Part shown: positions 53,436-62,195 of the stretch, piece after piece | How positions within the stretch are numbered: position 1 is the stretch's first letter | How the letters are laid out: the number at the start of each line of letters is the position of its first letter | Program-made: the position numbers and the translations under genes | Notes under the pieces: model-generated | What the model was told of the DNA's origin: nothing | What the model saw: only the letters and a program-made list of their open reading frames with translations | The model's database searches: none | Assembly (NCBI RefSeq): GCF_002871005.1 | Contig: NZ_PHSN01000009.1 | Location: forward strand, 1 to 62,195 | Reading direction: 5' to 3' | DNA length: 62,195 nt | Source of the DNA: Acidimangrovimonas sediminis | GTDB lineage: Bacteria; Pseudomonadota; Alphaproteobacteria; Rhodobacterales; Rhodobacteraceae

Positions 53436-56288
53436 TCAGCGCGACCACCAGCCGGTGCGCTTGGGACGGCCGTCCTCTTCCGGCTCGGCCCCGGCGGGGG
53501 CCGGTTCCGGCGTCGGCTGCGGCGCGGGTTCAGCCGCAGGCTCGGACGCCGCGGGCGCGGGGGCCGGTTCCGGCGCGGGGGCGGGCGTCTCCGCCACCGG
53601 AGCCTCAACCGGGGTCTCCTCCGCGGCAGGGGCCGCCTCCTCGACCTTTTTCTTCGCGCGGCTGCGCGTCGAACGGGCCTTGACCGGCTTCTCGCCCTCG
53701 GCTGCCTCTTCGCCTTCTTTGGCCGCCTTGGACCCGGTCGACTTCGGCGCGGATTTCGACGCCGCCGACTTGGCCGTCGAGGATCTCGACCGGCTCGAGG
53801 GCTTTTTCTTCGGCGCTTCCGATGCCACCTCGGGCGTGGCGTCGGTTGCCTCGCTTTCGGCGCTCACCGTGGCGGCACCGTCAGCCGTGGTCTCGGCTGC
53901 CTCGACCTTCTTCTTGGAGCGGCTCCGAGACGACCGCGAGACGGTCTTCTTCTTGGGGGCCTCTTCCCCAGTCACTTCCGCGGTCGTTTCAGGGGTCGCT
54001 TCCGCGGCCGCGTCCGGAGCCTCGGCGGCCGGAGCCTCTTCTGCCGGGGCCTCGGCAACCGGCTCCGCGGTCGTCACGGGCGCCGGTTCCGGCGTCACCG
54101 GGGCGTCGTCGGCCGTTCCTGCGGCTTCCGTTTCCCCAGCGTCGGCGTCCCCGGCCTCGTCGCCGTCCTGACCTTGCTCCGCGCCACCGTTCTGGCCGTT
54201 GCCACCGCCACGCCGCCGCCGCCGGCGACGACGCTTCTTCTTGGTCGGTTGCCCCTCGCCATCCTCACGGCTTTCCTCGCGCGTGTCGTCACGGGACTCC
54301 TCCGCCGCCTCCTCGGCTTCGTCCTCCGCCTCGACGATATCATCCTCGTCCTCTTCCTCGAGGTCGGGCATGACCGAGGTGTCGATCGACACCACCGGCG
54401 CCAGCTCGACCACGCGGGTCGCGGTCTTGAACTTCTCGATGGTGAAGTCGGGGCTGATCAGCGACGGATCGGCCTCGATGCGCACGGACATGCCGTAACG
54501 CGCCTCGATCTGCGCGATATGCTCGCGCTTCTGGTTCATCAGGAAATTGACGATCGCGATCGGCGCCTTCAGCAGCACCTCCTTCGACCGCTTACGGGTC
54601 CCCTCTTCCTCCAGCGCGCGCAGAATCTGCAGCGCGAGGCTGTCGTCCGAACGGATCAGGCCGGTGCCGTGGCAATGGGCGCAGGGCTGGGTGGTGGATT
54701 CGAGCATCCCCGGGCGCAGACGCTGGCGCGACATCTCCAAGAGGCCGAAGCCCGAGATCCGACCCACCTGGATGCGGGCGCGGTCGGTCTTGAGCTTGTC
54801 CTTGAGCTTCTTCTCGACGGCGGCGTTGTTCTTGCGCTCTTCCATGTCGATGAAGTCGATGACGATCAGGCCGGCAAGGTCGCGCAGGCGCAGCTGGCGC
54901 GCGATCTCTTCCGCGGCCTCGAGGTTGGTCTTGGTCGCCGTATCCTCGATCGAGCCTTCCTTGGTGGCCCGGCCGGAGTTCACATCGATCGCCACAAGCG
55001 CCTCGGTCACGCCGATCACGATGTAACCGCCGGATTTCAGCTGCACCACCGGATTGAACATTCCGCCCAGGTACGTCTCGACCTGGTAGCGCGCGAAAAG
55101 CGGCAGCGGATCAGCGTATTGCTTCACGTTCTTCGCGTGGGACGGCATGATCATCTTCATGAAGTCCTTGGCCACGCGGTAGCCTTCGCCACCCTCGACC
55201 AGAACCTCGTCGATGTCGCGGTTGTAGAGGTCGCGGATAGACCGCTTGATCAGGTTGCCTTCCTCGTAGATCGGGGCCGGCGCGATGGATTTCAGGGTCA
55301 GATCGCGGATCTGTTCCCACATCCGCATCAGGTATTCATAATCGCGCTTGATCTCGGCCTTGGTGCGCTTGGCACCGGCCGTGCGGATGATCAGGCCGGC
55401 GCCTTCCGGCACCTCGATCTCCGACGCGATTTCCTTGAGCTTCTTGCGGTCGGCGGCCTGGGTGATCTTGCGGCTGATCCCGCCACCGCGCGCGGTGTTG
55501 GGCATGAGCACGCAGTAACGGCCCGCCAGCGACAGGTAGGTCGTCAGCGCGGCGCCCTTGTTTCCGCGCTCTTCCTTCACGACCTGGACCAGCATGATCT
55601 GCCGGACCTTGACGACTTCCTGGATCTTGTACTTGCGCGGCCGGGGTTTGCGCGGCTGGCGGATTTCCTCGGCCACGTCCTCTTCGGCCACCGACTCGAT
55701 CTCGGTGTCCTTGTCCGAAGCATCCTCGGCCCCGTCCTCATCATCGTCGTGGTCGTGCCCGTGGTCGTGACCATCGTCCGTGCCCGCCTCGTCGGTGAAG
55801 AGGGCATCTGCGCCGGTGTCCTCGCCCAGGTCGACGACGCCCATACCGGCGATGTCGTTGCCTTCGGCGGCTTCGACCTCAGCCGTCTCGACGGCGTCAT
55901 CGCTGGCCACGGCCTCGGGCTTCGAGGATTTGCGGCTGCGCGAGCGGCGCTTGCGCGACGAGGATTTCTTCTCGGTCTCGTCCTCGTCCTGCTGGCGGGC
56001 ATAGGCGCGCTCTTCCTCGAGCAGGGCCTGCCGGTCGGCGGTGGGGATCTGGTAATAATCCGGGTGGATTTCCGAGAAGGCGAGGAAACCATGGCGGTTT
56101 CCGCCATAGTCCACGAAGGCCGCCTGCAGCGACGGTTCGACCCGCGTTACCTTTGCAAGGTAGATGTTGCCGGCGAGCTGTCGCTTTGCCGCGGTCTCGA
56201 AATCGAATTCTTCGACCTTGTTTCCATCCACCACCACGACGCGGGTTTCCTCCGCGTGGGTGGCGTCGATAAGCATCTTCTTAGCCAT
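53436..56288 (-). CDS. rne: Ribonuclease E
   Basis: 950 residues from ATG 56288 (MAKKMLIDATHAEETRVVVV). Endoribonuclease for mRNA decay and rRNA/tRNA processing, scaffold of the degradosome. The S1 domain (from YLAKVTRVEPSLQAAFVDYG) is interrupted by about 130 charged residues, including HDHGHDHDDDED, before VVKEERGNKGAALTTYLSLA. The DNase-like core has VAIDVNSGRATKEGSIEDTA and LAGLIVIDFIDMEERK (catalytic Asp). The Zn-link is CAHCHGTGLI. The C-terminal half is low-complexity: an Arg-rich RNA-binding patch (KKKRRRRRRRRGGGN) and Ala/Glu/Pro tails. Confidence 0.97.
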   Translation of the reverse strand: MAKKMLIDATHAEETRVVVVDGNKVEEFDFETAAKRQLAGNIYLAKVTRVEPSLQAAFVDYGGNRHGFLAFSEIHPDYYQIPTADRQALLEEERAYARQQDEDETEKKSSSRKRRSRSRKSSKPEAVASDDAVETAEVEAAEGNDIAGMGVVDLGEDTGADALFTDEAGTDDGHDHGHDHDDDEDGAEDASDKDTEIESVAEEDVAEEIRQPRKPRPRKYKIQEVVKVRQIMLVQVVKEERGNKGAALTTYLSLAGRYCVLMPNTARGGGISRKITQAADRKKLKEIASEIEVPEGAGLIIRTAGAKRTKAEIKRDYEYLMRMWEQIRDLTLKSIAPAPIYEEGNLIKRSIRDLYNRDIDEVLVEGGEGYRVAKDFMKMIMPSHAKNVKQYADPLPLFARYQVETYLGGMFNPVVQLKSGGYIVIGVTEALVAIDVNSGRATKEGSIEDTATKTNLEAAEEIARQLRLRDLAGLIVIDFIDMEERKNNAAVEKKLKDKLKTDRARIQVGRISGFGLLEMSRQRLRPGMLESTTQPCAHCHGTGLIRSDDSLALQILRALEEEGTRKRSKEVLLKAPIAIVNFLMNQKREHIAQIEARYGMSVRIEADPSLISPDFTIEKFKTATRVVELAPVVSIDTSVMPDLEEEDEDDIVEAEDEAEEAAEESRDDTREESREDGEGQPTKKKRRRRRRRRGGGNGQNGGAEQGQDGDEAGDADAGETEAAGTADDAPVTPEPAPVTTAEPVAEAPAEEAPAAEAPDAAAEATPETTAEVTGEEAPKKKTVSRSSRSRSKKKVEAAETTADGAATVSAESEATDATPEVASEAPKKKPSSRSRSSTAKSAASKSAPKSTGSKAAKEGEEAAEGEKPVKARSTRSRAKKKVEEAAPAAEETPVEAPVAETPAPAPEPAPAPAASEPAAEPAPQPTPEPAPAGAEPEEDGRPKRTGWWSR

Positions 56289-56925
56289 TGTCTTCCGTTG
56301 CACCCGCACGGCACGACACGGCTCCGGGACGGGCTTGCGGCCCTTTGTCCCGGCGGCGCAGCGGAGCGTGAGGGGTGACTTGTTGTGGCGAGCGGGGCCA
56401 CCGGCAAGACGTGTCGCGGGGCGGTGTCGCGGCCCATCGGCCGGCCCTCTGCCTGCAACATCCTGCCTTGGCGGTCCATCGCGGTCCTGTTCCGGGCACC
56501 CGAGCGGGGACCCATGTGAAAAGCCCGTGTTGTCAGTGACTTGGCGGGCAAATTTCGGCCTTTCGGCCCATCGGCCTGCTGACTCCTCGCGCCCGGGTTA
56601 GGCACCCGGCGTCCGAGGCAGCAGCGAAACTGGTGAGCGCCGTACACCCGGAGGATGCATGTGCGCATAAAGATGACCATAGCTGCGCTTGGGGATAAAA
56701 CACAATGGGAAATGTCTCGGGTTCGAGCTGTCCCGGTCCGTGCGGCACGAATACCGGGCATCGGCCCTGACGCTGGCCGGCCCCGGCAGCAGGCCCGCGG
56801 CATGGCAGAACGGCCCCGGGTGTCAGGGATCTGCACGCGTCAGGGCCCTGTCCTGCGCCGCGAAATGCAACGGGCGCCGTCCCCGAAGGGAGGCGCCCGC
56901 ATCGGCAACAGGGTTTGCCCCGGGG
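56289..56925. promoter_or_regulatory. Leader/promoter region of rne and downstream end of dctD
   Basis: 637 bp without a supported gene. The part next to rne (56289-56600) is likely its 5' untranslated leader: on the rne strand it contains GGCC-GAAA-GGCC, a stable GNRA-type hairpin near 56560-56572. The AT-richer stretch at about 56655-56715 probably holds the rne promoter. The dctD terminator is at 56871-56899. RNase E controls its own mRNA through a long leader in other bacteria; here that is inference. Confidence 0.45.
56871..56899 (-). terminator. Terminator hairpin downstream of dctBD
   Basis: On the minus strand: CGGGCGCC, TCCC, TTCG loop, GGGA, a bulged C, GGCGCCCG, then TTGCATTT. A 12-bp stem with a UUCG tetraloop 27 bp after the dctD stop, followed by a T-rich tail. 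Confidence 0.75.
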
Positions 56926-58257
56926 TCAGACGTAATCGGCCCGGGTCAGACCGTATTTCGCCATCTTCTCGTTCAGCGTCCGGCGCGGCAGGCAAAGCTC
57001 TTCCATCACACCGACGATAGAGCCCTTGTGGCGCCGCATGGTGTTGTCGATCAGCATCCGCTCGAACGCCTCGACGTATTCCTTGAGCGGCTTGCCCTCG
57101 GTCGTCATCGCGGGGGCCTGCGTGTCGTCTTCGGGCATGAGGAGCGAGGTGATGGAGCCGGAGCCGCGACGGTTCTGCAGAACTGCGCGCTCGGCCACGT
57201 TCACCAGTTGGCGCACGTTCCCGGGCCACGGCGCCTGCAGAAGCTGCGCCGCCTCCTGCGCGGTCAGCTCCGGCGCCTCGCAGCCATATTCCTCGGCGAA
57301 CTGCTCGGTCAGGCGGGTGAAGAGCGTCAGGATATCCTCGCCCCGCGTCCTGAGGGGCGGCAGCGTGATCTTCAGCGCGGCGAGGCGATAGTAGAGGTCG
57401 GGGCGCAGCGCATCCTCGACCGTCTTGCCCTGCGCGTGTTCGTTGCAGATCGCGACGATGCGGGTTTCGGCCGGAGTGCCCTGGTCGTTGATGAAGGTCA
57501 GCAGGCGCGCCTGCATCCCCTGGCTCAGCGCCTCGATATCCTCGAGGCAGAGCGTGCCGCCTCGGGCCTCCTCGACATGCGGCAGGCCCATGCCTTCCTC
57601 GGTCGGCCCGAAGAGGCGCGTGGCCAGCTCGTCCTCGGCATAGGCGGCGCAGGAGATCGAAACGAACTTCTTGCCCGCCCGCGGCCCCACGGCATGCAGC
57701 GCATGCGCCACGAGGGTCTTGCCCGTCCCCGTCTCACCGTCGATCAGCACGTGGCCGTCGGCCTGGCCAAGGTCGAGAATATCCTCGCGCAGCCGTTCCA
57801 TCACCGGGGACGAGCCGATCAGCTTCTTCATCAGCACGGTGCCGTCCGACAGCTCGCGCCGCAGCGCACGGTTGTCGAGGGTCAGCCGGCGCAGCTGTGT
57901 CGCGCGCTTGGCAAGCTCGATCATGCGGTCGGGGTTGAACGGCTTTTCAAGGAAATCGTAGGCGCCCAGGCGCATCGCCTCCACCGCCATCGGCACGTCG
58001 CCATGCCCGGTGATCATGATCACCGGCAGTGACGAATCCATGCTCATCAGCCGCTTCAGGAAGGCCATGCCATCCATCCCCGGCATCTTGATGTCACTCA
58101 CCACAACACCTGCGAAATCCGCCTGGATGGCCTTGAGCGCCTCTTCGGCCGATGGATAGGCCACGGTGTCAAAACCCGACAACGCCAGCCACTGGCTGAT
58201 CGACTGCCGCATATCCTGTTCGTCATCGACGATCGCGATCTTCATGGCGCGCGTCAT
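56926..58257 (-). CDS. dctD: DctD-type response regulator lacking GAFTGA
   Basis: 443 residues. Receiver domain with the phosphorylated Asp55 in VVVSDIKMPGMDG; Walker A GETGTGKT at 174-181; Fis-type helix-turn-helix at the end (MEELCLPRRTLNEKMAKYGL). The AAA+ domain is altered: after LFG at 215-217 the usual HxKGAFTGA loop is replaced by PTEEGMGLPHVEE, and Walker B reads TLCLEDIEAL instead of LDEI. GAFTGA contacts sigma-54, so this regulator probably does not activate sigma-54 promoters in the usual way. Start chosen at 58257, behind GAGGTGAC, 6 bp after dctB. Confidence 0.9.
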   Translation of the reverse strand: MTRAMKIAIVDDEQDMRQSISQWLALSGFDTVAYPSAEEALKAIQADFAGVVVSDIKMPGMDGMAFLKRLMSMDSSLPVIMITGHGDVPMAVEAMRLGAYDFLEKPFNPDRMIELAKRATQLRRLTLDNRALRRELSDGTVLMKKLIGSSPVMERLREDILDLGQADGHVLIDGETGTGKTLVAHALHAVGPRAGKKFVSISCAAYAEDELATRLFGPTEEGMGLPHVEEARGGTLCLEDIEALSQGMQARLLTFINDQGTPAETRIVAICNEHAQGKTVEDALRPDLYYRLAALKITLPPLRTRGEDILTLFTRLTEQFAEEYGCEAPELTAQEAAQLLQAPWPGNVRQLVNVAERAVLQNRRGSGSITSLLMPEDDTQAPAMTTEGKPLKEYVEAFERMLIDNTMRRHKGSIVGVMEELCLPRRTLNEKMAKYGLTRADYV

Positions 58258-58263
58258 GTCACC

Positions 58264-60030
58264 TCACTCGGCTGCTTCGGCCTTCTTGTTCAATATGGGG
58301 AGCTGGACTTCGAAAACAGCCCCCCCGCCCTCGGCGTTGTGCGCCGTGAGCCTGCCGCCGAGGTCGTTCACGATCCCCGACGAAATGGCAAGCCCCAGGC
58401 CAACGCCCTCTCCCGGACGCTTGGTAGTATAGAAAGGTTCAAACAAATTCTCGAGATCGGCAATGCCGTGGCCGTTATCGCGCACCGTCAGGGTCGCCGT
58501 CTCGCCGGCCGTCAAAAGCAGGTCGATCTGCGGCTCGCGCGCGTCCTTGATCGCGTCGAGCGCGTTGCGCAGCAGGTTGATGATCACCTGCTCCAGACGC
58601 ACCCGGTCGGCCATCACCATCACCGGCTGGCGCGGCAGGGTGCGGGCGATCTTGATCACCTTGTGCTTGAGCTGGGGCTCCATCATCGACAGCGCCGAAG
58701 AGACGGAAACCCTCATGTCCACAGGCTCGAACGCCTCACCGCCCTTGCGGGCATAGCTTTTCAGCTGACGCGTGATCGCCCCCATCCGCTCGATCAGGTC
58801 GTCGATCCGCTGGAACGAGGACAACGCCTCGTCCGGCCGCTTGCGCTGAAGAAGGAGACGCGCGCCGGCAAGGTAGGTCTTCATCGCGGCCAGGGGCTGG
58901 TTCAGCTCGTGGCTGACGGCGGCCGACATCTCGCCCAGGGCGGCCAGCTTCGAGGATTGCGCAAGGGTCTGTTCGGCCACCGCAAGGTCCTTCTGGACCT
59001 TCTCGCGCTCGGCGATTTCCCGCTGGAGACGGGCGTTCAACAGGCGAAGCTCTGCCGATTCCTGCTGGAACAGGATCGACCGGGACCAGGCCTTGCGCGA
59101 CAGCATGTAGAAGGTAAGCGCCAGAAGGATGGCAAAGCCCATGATCTCCAGCGCCAGGAAGGCGTTCACCCGCTCGCGGATCGAATCGTAGCGGGTGAAG
59201 GCGATGAGCTTCCATCCCCGGAACGGGATCTTGGCCTCGTTGCTCATCACCCCTTCGCCATGAACATAAGCGTCCGGCGGGAATTGCGCCCAGTCGGCGG
59301 TGGCCTTGATCGCGCGCTCGATCGCCGAGGGCGCATCGCGCACCTCGAGCGCCTGCTTCATCGTCAGACCGCGCCACGAGGGTTCGGTCGACAGGATGAT
59401 CGTGCCCGCGGTATTCACCACGGCCACGGCATCGGCAAAGCCCGCCCAGGCCCTTTCGAACTTCATCAGATCGACCTCGACCACGATCACGCCCACCGGC
59501 TTCTTGTCGTCGAGGACCGAGCGCGAGAAGGTGAACTCGTAGCCCGCGCTCTCGCGCCGGGTCGAGGTGAAGACGGTATCCTTTGCGCGCTGCGCCTCGA
59601 CGAAGGGCGGCGCGTTCGACAGGTTCTCGCCGATCCGGTTGCGGTCGGTCGCGGCGACCACCTTGCCCTGCTGATCCAGCAGCAGGATCGAGGCGGCGCC
59701 GATCTCGGATTGCAGCAGGATCAGCCGCTGCGAGGTGACCGAATAATCGTTCGAGGTCAGCGCCTCGACCAGCGACGGGTCGCGCGCCAGCAGCAGCGGC
59801 ACGACCGAGTTGCGCTGCAGCTCCGACATCACGTTGCCGGTATAGAGCGCAAGCCGCAACTCGGCGCGGTTGCGGGTGGTTTCGGTGAAACGCTGGGTCA
59901 GCCAGGTGTTGGTGACCCAGACCACCCCCATGCCCAGCACGATCAGGGCACCGATGACCAGCCGGACCCGCCAGCTGAACCGCTGCGGTGTCCTGCCCCC
60001 CTTGTTTCTGGTGTCCTCGATCAGCGCCAT
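58264..60030 (-). CDS. dctB: DctB-type C4-dicarboxylate sensor kinase
   Basis: 588 residues. Two membrane helices (residues about 25-47 and 290-312) flank a periplasmic dCACHE-like sensor domain with SELQRNSVVPLLLARDPSLV and LLLDQQGKVVAATDRNRIGE. A coiled region ends in the HisKA motif MSAAVSHELNQPLAAMKTYL; the ATPase has VIINLLRNALDAIKDAREPQ and the GLGLAISSGIVNDLGG box. This resembles DctB, which senses succinate, fumarate or malate. No dicarboxylate transporter gene is in the window. It pairs with the DctD-like regulator. Confidence 0.9.
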   Translation of the reverse strand: MALIEDTRNKGGRTPQRFSWRVRLVIGALIVLGMGVVWVTNTWLTQRFTETTRNRAELRLALYTGNVMSELQRNSVVPLLLARDPSLVEALTSNDYSVTSQRLILLQSEIGAASILLLDQQGKVVAATDRNRIGENLSNAPPFVEAQRAKDTVFTSTRRESAGYEFTFSRSVLDDKKPVGVIVVEVDLMKFERAWAGFADAVAVVNTAGTIILSTEPSWRGLTMKQALEVRDAPSAIERAIKATADWAQFPPDAYVHGEGVMSNEAKIPFRGWKLIAFTRYDSIRERVNAFLALEIMGFAILLALTFYMLSRKAWSRSILFQQESAELRLLNARLQREIAEREKVQKDLAVAEQTLAQSSKLAALGEMSAAVSHELNQPLAAMKTYLAGARLLLQRKRPDEALSSFQRIDDLIERMGAITRQLKSYARKGGEAFEPVDMRVSVSSALSMMEPQLKHKVIKIARTLPRQPVMVMADRVRLEQVIINLLRNALDAIKDAREPQIDLLLTAGETATLTVRDNGHGIADLENLFEPFYTTKRPGEGVGLGLAISSGIVNDLGGRLTAHNAEGGGAVFEVQLPILNKKAEAAE

Positions 60031-60089
60031 GGCGCGGAAGATACAGCGCGAGCGGCCCCGTGCTCAAGCATCCGTGCGCGGTGCGTCAA

Positions 60090-60758
60090 TCAGGCCGGCG
60101 CCATCACGCCCACGAGCGCGCGGAAAAGCACCGAGCCGTCGACACTCCCATGACCCGCGACCATGGCGCGTTCGGGATGCGGCATCATGCCCAGCACGCG
60201 CCGGTTGGCAGACAGCACGCCGGCGATGTCGCCCACCGAGCCGTTGGGGTTGCGGGCATAGGTGAAGGCGACGCGATCCTCGTCCCTGAGCTGGGCGAGC
60301 TGATCCTCGGTCACCGTGTAGTTGCCATCGTGATGGGCCACCGGGATGCGCACCACCTCCTCCGCCTGCCAGCCGCCGGTGAAGGCCGAGGCCGCGGTGG
60401 TGACGTTGAGGTCCACCATCTTGCTGATGAATTTCAGCCCGGCATTGCGCATCAGGGCACCGGGCAGCAGACCGGTCTCGGTCAGCACCTGGAAGCCGTT
60501 GCAGATGCCCAGCACGTAGCCGCCGCGATCGGCGTGGCGCAGGACCGAGCCGATGATCGGCGAGCGCGCGGCGATCGCGCCGCAGCGCAGGTAGTCGCCG
60601 AAGGAGAAGCCGCCCGGAATGCCGACGATGTCGGTGCCCTCGGGAAGCTCGGTATCCTTGTGCCAGACCCGCGCGACCTCGGCGCCGCCGGCCTCGAAGG
60701 CCACGACGAGATCCCGGTCCGCATTGGACCCCGGAAAGGTGATCACGGCCGCCTTCAT
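60090..60758 (-). CDS. purQ: Phosphoribosylformylglycinamidine synthase glutaminase PurQ
   Basis: 222 residues from ATG 60758, behind GGAGGG. Class I glutaminase: [20 protein letters not shown] holds the nucleophilic Cys and [15 protein letters not shown] the His/Glu. It supplies ammonia to PurL in purine synthesis. The end of the purC-purS-purQ run; purL is not here. About 60 bp separate it from dctB. Confidence 0.96.
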   Translation of the reverse strand: MKAAVITFPGSNADRDLVVAFEAGGAEVARVWHKDTELPEGTDIVGIPGGFSFGDYLRCGAIAARSPIIGSVLRHADRGGYVLGICNGFQVLTETGLLPGALMRNAGLKFISKMVDLNVTTAASAFTGGWQAEEVVRIPVAHHDGNYTVTEDQLAQLRDEDRVAFTYARNPNGSVGDIAGVLSANRRVLGMMPHPERAMVAGHGSVDGSVLFRALVGVMAPA

Positions 60759-60903
60759 CGCGCGCCCTCCGCTGCTGCCCATATGCCCGCCGCGATAGCG
60801 CAATTCGCGCGCCGCGACCAGTGAAAACGGCCCTAGTCGGGCGCTTCGCTGCTCCTCGTCGCCGCGCGCGGCAGATGGCGAGGCGCCAGCGCCCGGGAAG
60901 GCC

Positions 60904-61143
60904 TCAGACGATCTCGATGTCGTATTTCTCGATCACGGTATTGGCGAGCAGCTTCTCGCACATCGCCTTGACCTGGCCCTCGGCGCCCGCCTTGTCGTCG
61001 CCGGCCAGGTCGATCTCGATCACCTTGCCCTGGCGGACGCCCTCCACGCCCTCGAACCCCAGCGTGCCGAGCGCATGGCGCACGGCCTCGCCCTGGGGAT
61101 CGAGCACCCCCGCCTTCAGCATCACATGCACCCGCGCCTTCAT
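60904..61143 (-). CDS. purS: Phosphoribosylformylglycinamidine synthase subunit PurS
   Basis: 79 residues from an ATG behind [50 protein letters not shown] and [18 protein letters not shown] are typical of PurS. It bridges PurQ and PurL in the ammonia channel complex. It lies 11 bp after purC. Confidence 0.95.
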   Translation of the reverse strand: MKARVHVMLKAGVLDPQGEAVRHALGTLGFEGVEGVRQGKVIEIDLAGDDKAGAEGQVKAMCEKLLANTVIEKYDIEIV

Positions 61144-61154
61144 CGGCCATCCCC

Positions 61155-61916
61155 TCAGTTGATCAGTGTCGGTTTCGTCGCGTGGGTCACGTTCGACGGC
61201 AGCACCCCGAGCCGGCGCGCCACCTCGGCATGCGCCTCGGCCATCATCGCGGGATCCTCGGTGCCGGCATCCTTGCCGTACCGCTCGCCCGTGCGCATGT
61301 CCCACAGCCGGCAGCTGTCGGGGCTGATCTCGTCGGCGACGATCAGGCGCTGGTAATCGCCCTCCCAGATCCGCCCGACCTCGATGCGGAAATCCACGAG
61401 CCGGATCCCCACGCCCATCATCACCCCCGACAGGAAGTCGTTCACCCGCAGCGCCAACGCGACCATGTCGTCGAGATCCTGCTGCCCGGCCCAGCCGAAG
61501 GCGATCACGTGTTCCTCGGTGACCAGGGGATCGCCGAGCGCCTCGTCCTTGAAGTAGAACTCCACGATCGGGCGCGGCAGGGCGGTGCCCTCGGCGATGC
61601 CGAGACGTTCCGACATCGAGCCGGCGGCGAAATTGCGCACCACAACGGCCAGCGGAATGATCTCGACCGCGCGGATCAGCTGTTCGCGCATGTTTATGCG
61701 GCGGATGAAGTGGGTCGGAACGCCGATCGCGTTCAGCCCGGTCATGAAGAATTCCGACAGCCGGTTGTTGAGCACGCCGCGCCCTTCGACCACATCCGGC
61801 GCGCCGGACTCGGGCGTCACGCCCTCGTCCTTGAAATACTGCACAAGGGTTCCCGGCTCCGGGCCCTCGTACAGGATCTTGGCCTTGCCTTCGTAGATCT
61901 TCTTGCGCCGCGCCAT
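61155..61916 (-). CDS. purC: SAICAR synthetase PurC
   Basis: 253 residues from [23 protein letters not shown]-dependent ligation of aspartate to CAIR in purine synthesis. Signatures: [60 protein letters not shown] and [13 protein letters not shown]. First gene of the pur run; upstream DNA holds the tandem hairpin array. Confidence 0.97.
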   Translation of the reverse strand: MARRKKIYEGKAKILYEGPEPGTLVQYFKDEGVTPESGAPDVVEGRGVLNNRLSEFFMTGLNAIGVPTHFIRRINMREQLIRAVEIIPLAVVVRNFAAGSMSERLGIAEGTALPRPIVEFYFKDEALGDPLVTEEHVIAFGWAGQQDLDDMVALALRVNDFLSGVMMGVGIRLVDFRIEVGRIWEGDYQRLIVADEISPDSCRLWDMRTGERYGKDAGTEDPAMMAEAHAEVARRLGVLPSNVTHATKPTLIN

Positions 61917-62058
61917 GGGCCCTCCGGGATGCACGAAAGGGGGCACGGCTGATTGCCGGTCCCCCGCCTTGCCTGCCCTATAATCGACGCGAGGCCCTGC
62001 CGCAAGGCGGCTGCGGGTCCGGCGGCGTGCCGCAGAGGCTTTGCCTCCCGTATTCGCC

Positions 62059-62195
62059 GCATCCGCGAGGGGTTTCACACCCCCGCACCCACCGCATCCG
62101 CGGGGGTTTCACACCCCCGCACCCACCGCATCCGCGGGGGTTTCACACCCCCGCACCCACCGCATCCGCGGGGGTTTCACACCCCCGCACCCACC
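62059..62195. repeat. Tandem 34-bp hairpin repeat array (continues past right edge)
   Basis: Four units starting at 62059, 62094, 62128 and 62162: the first is 35 bp and slightly diverged, the others are 34 bp and identical. Each unit holds GCGGGGG, a TTTCACA loop and CCCCCGC, a 7-bp stem, plus a 13-bp spacer. The same unit occurs in copy C at 44376-44465, where it ends in the AAATATCCC core. The array runs off the window. The 61917-62058 stretch before it shows nothing identifiable. Confidence 0.85.

Noticed and set aside
53425-56378. Plus-strand frames opposite rne, one over 700 codons
   Set aside because: RNase E motifs on the minus strand are unambiguous; these are shadows.
56715-56740. 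tRNA T-arm-like GGGTTCGAGC
   Set aside because: No acceptor stem, D-arm or anticodon arm can be folded around it.
62059-62195. CRISPR array
   Set aside because: The whole 34-bp unit, spacer included, is repeated; CRISPR needs unique spacers of about 30 bp.

Overview
The window is GC-rich chromosomal DNA from an alphaproteobacterium, very probably of the Rhodobacteraceae. Evidence: a circularly permuted two-piece tmRNA whose tag reads ANDNRAPVALAA, an alpha-type SspB, small DUF4169 and DUF1194 proteins, a purC-purS-purQ run, and a flgB-flgC-fliE-fliQ-lytic transglycosylase-flhA-fliR-flhB order. Species cannot be named from the sequence.

Layout. 1-2464 (minus): N-terminal part of a large autotransporter-type surface protein running off the left edge. 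2811-22663 (plus): a type VI secretion (T6SS) locus in the order vgrG, DUF6931-like, tagH, tssA, tssB, tssC, hcp, tssE, tssF, tssG, tssH(clpV), followed by three envelope genes: a DUF1036 protein, a caspase-fold protein lacking the catalytic cysteine, and a membrane-anchored transglycosylase with an M23-peptidase-like N-terminal part. TssJ, TssK, TssL, TssM and PAAR are not encoded here. 22763-25059: mntH and mntR, divergent around a clear MntR-type inverted repeat. 25060-32569: acetamidase/formamidase, rhodanese, a TPP enzyme plus molybdoenzyme pair, and an OpgD/OpgG-type glucan protein.

32646-41964: flagellar export and basal-body genes; fliI and an overlapping histidine kinase run left, flgB to flhB run right. 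41965-48539: AraC regulator with divergent Fsr-like MFS exporter, ssrA (tmRNA), a VWA protein, sspB, fumC and three small genes. 48592-53340: polysaccharide deacetylase, a P450 plus alpha/beta hydrolase pair, CcdA, and a TusA-like protein. 53436-61916 (all minus): RNase E, DctD/DctB-type two-component system, and purQ, purS, purC.

The genes form recognisable units: a contractile injection machine with its own cell-wall module; the Mn uptake gene and its repressor; the flagellar export gate; and the tmRNA tagging RNA within 1 kb of the adaptor that delivers tagged proteins to ClpXP. Gene ends are often marked by hairpins of a dispersed family carrying an AAATATCCC core; a 34-bp tandem hairpin array of the same family lies at the right edge. 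Several genes carry short in-frame tandem repeats (tssG, the T6SS transglycosylase, fliI, the acetamidase). The most unusual parts are the pseudo-caspase/transglycosylase module of the T6SS, and a DctD-type regulator that has lost its GAFTGA loop.
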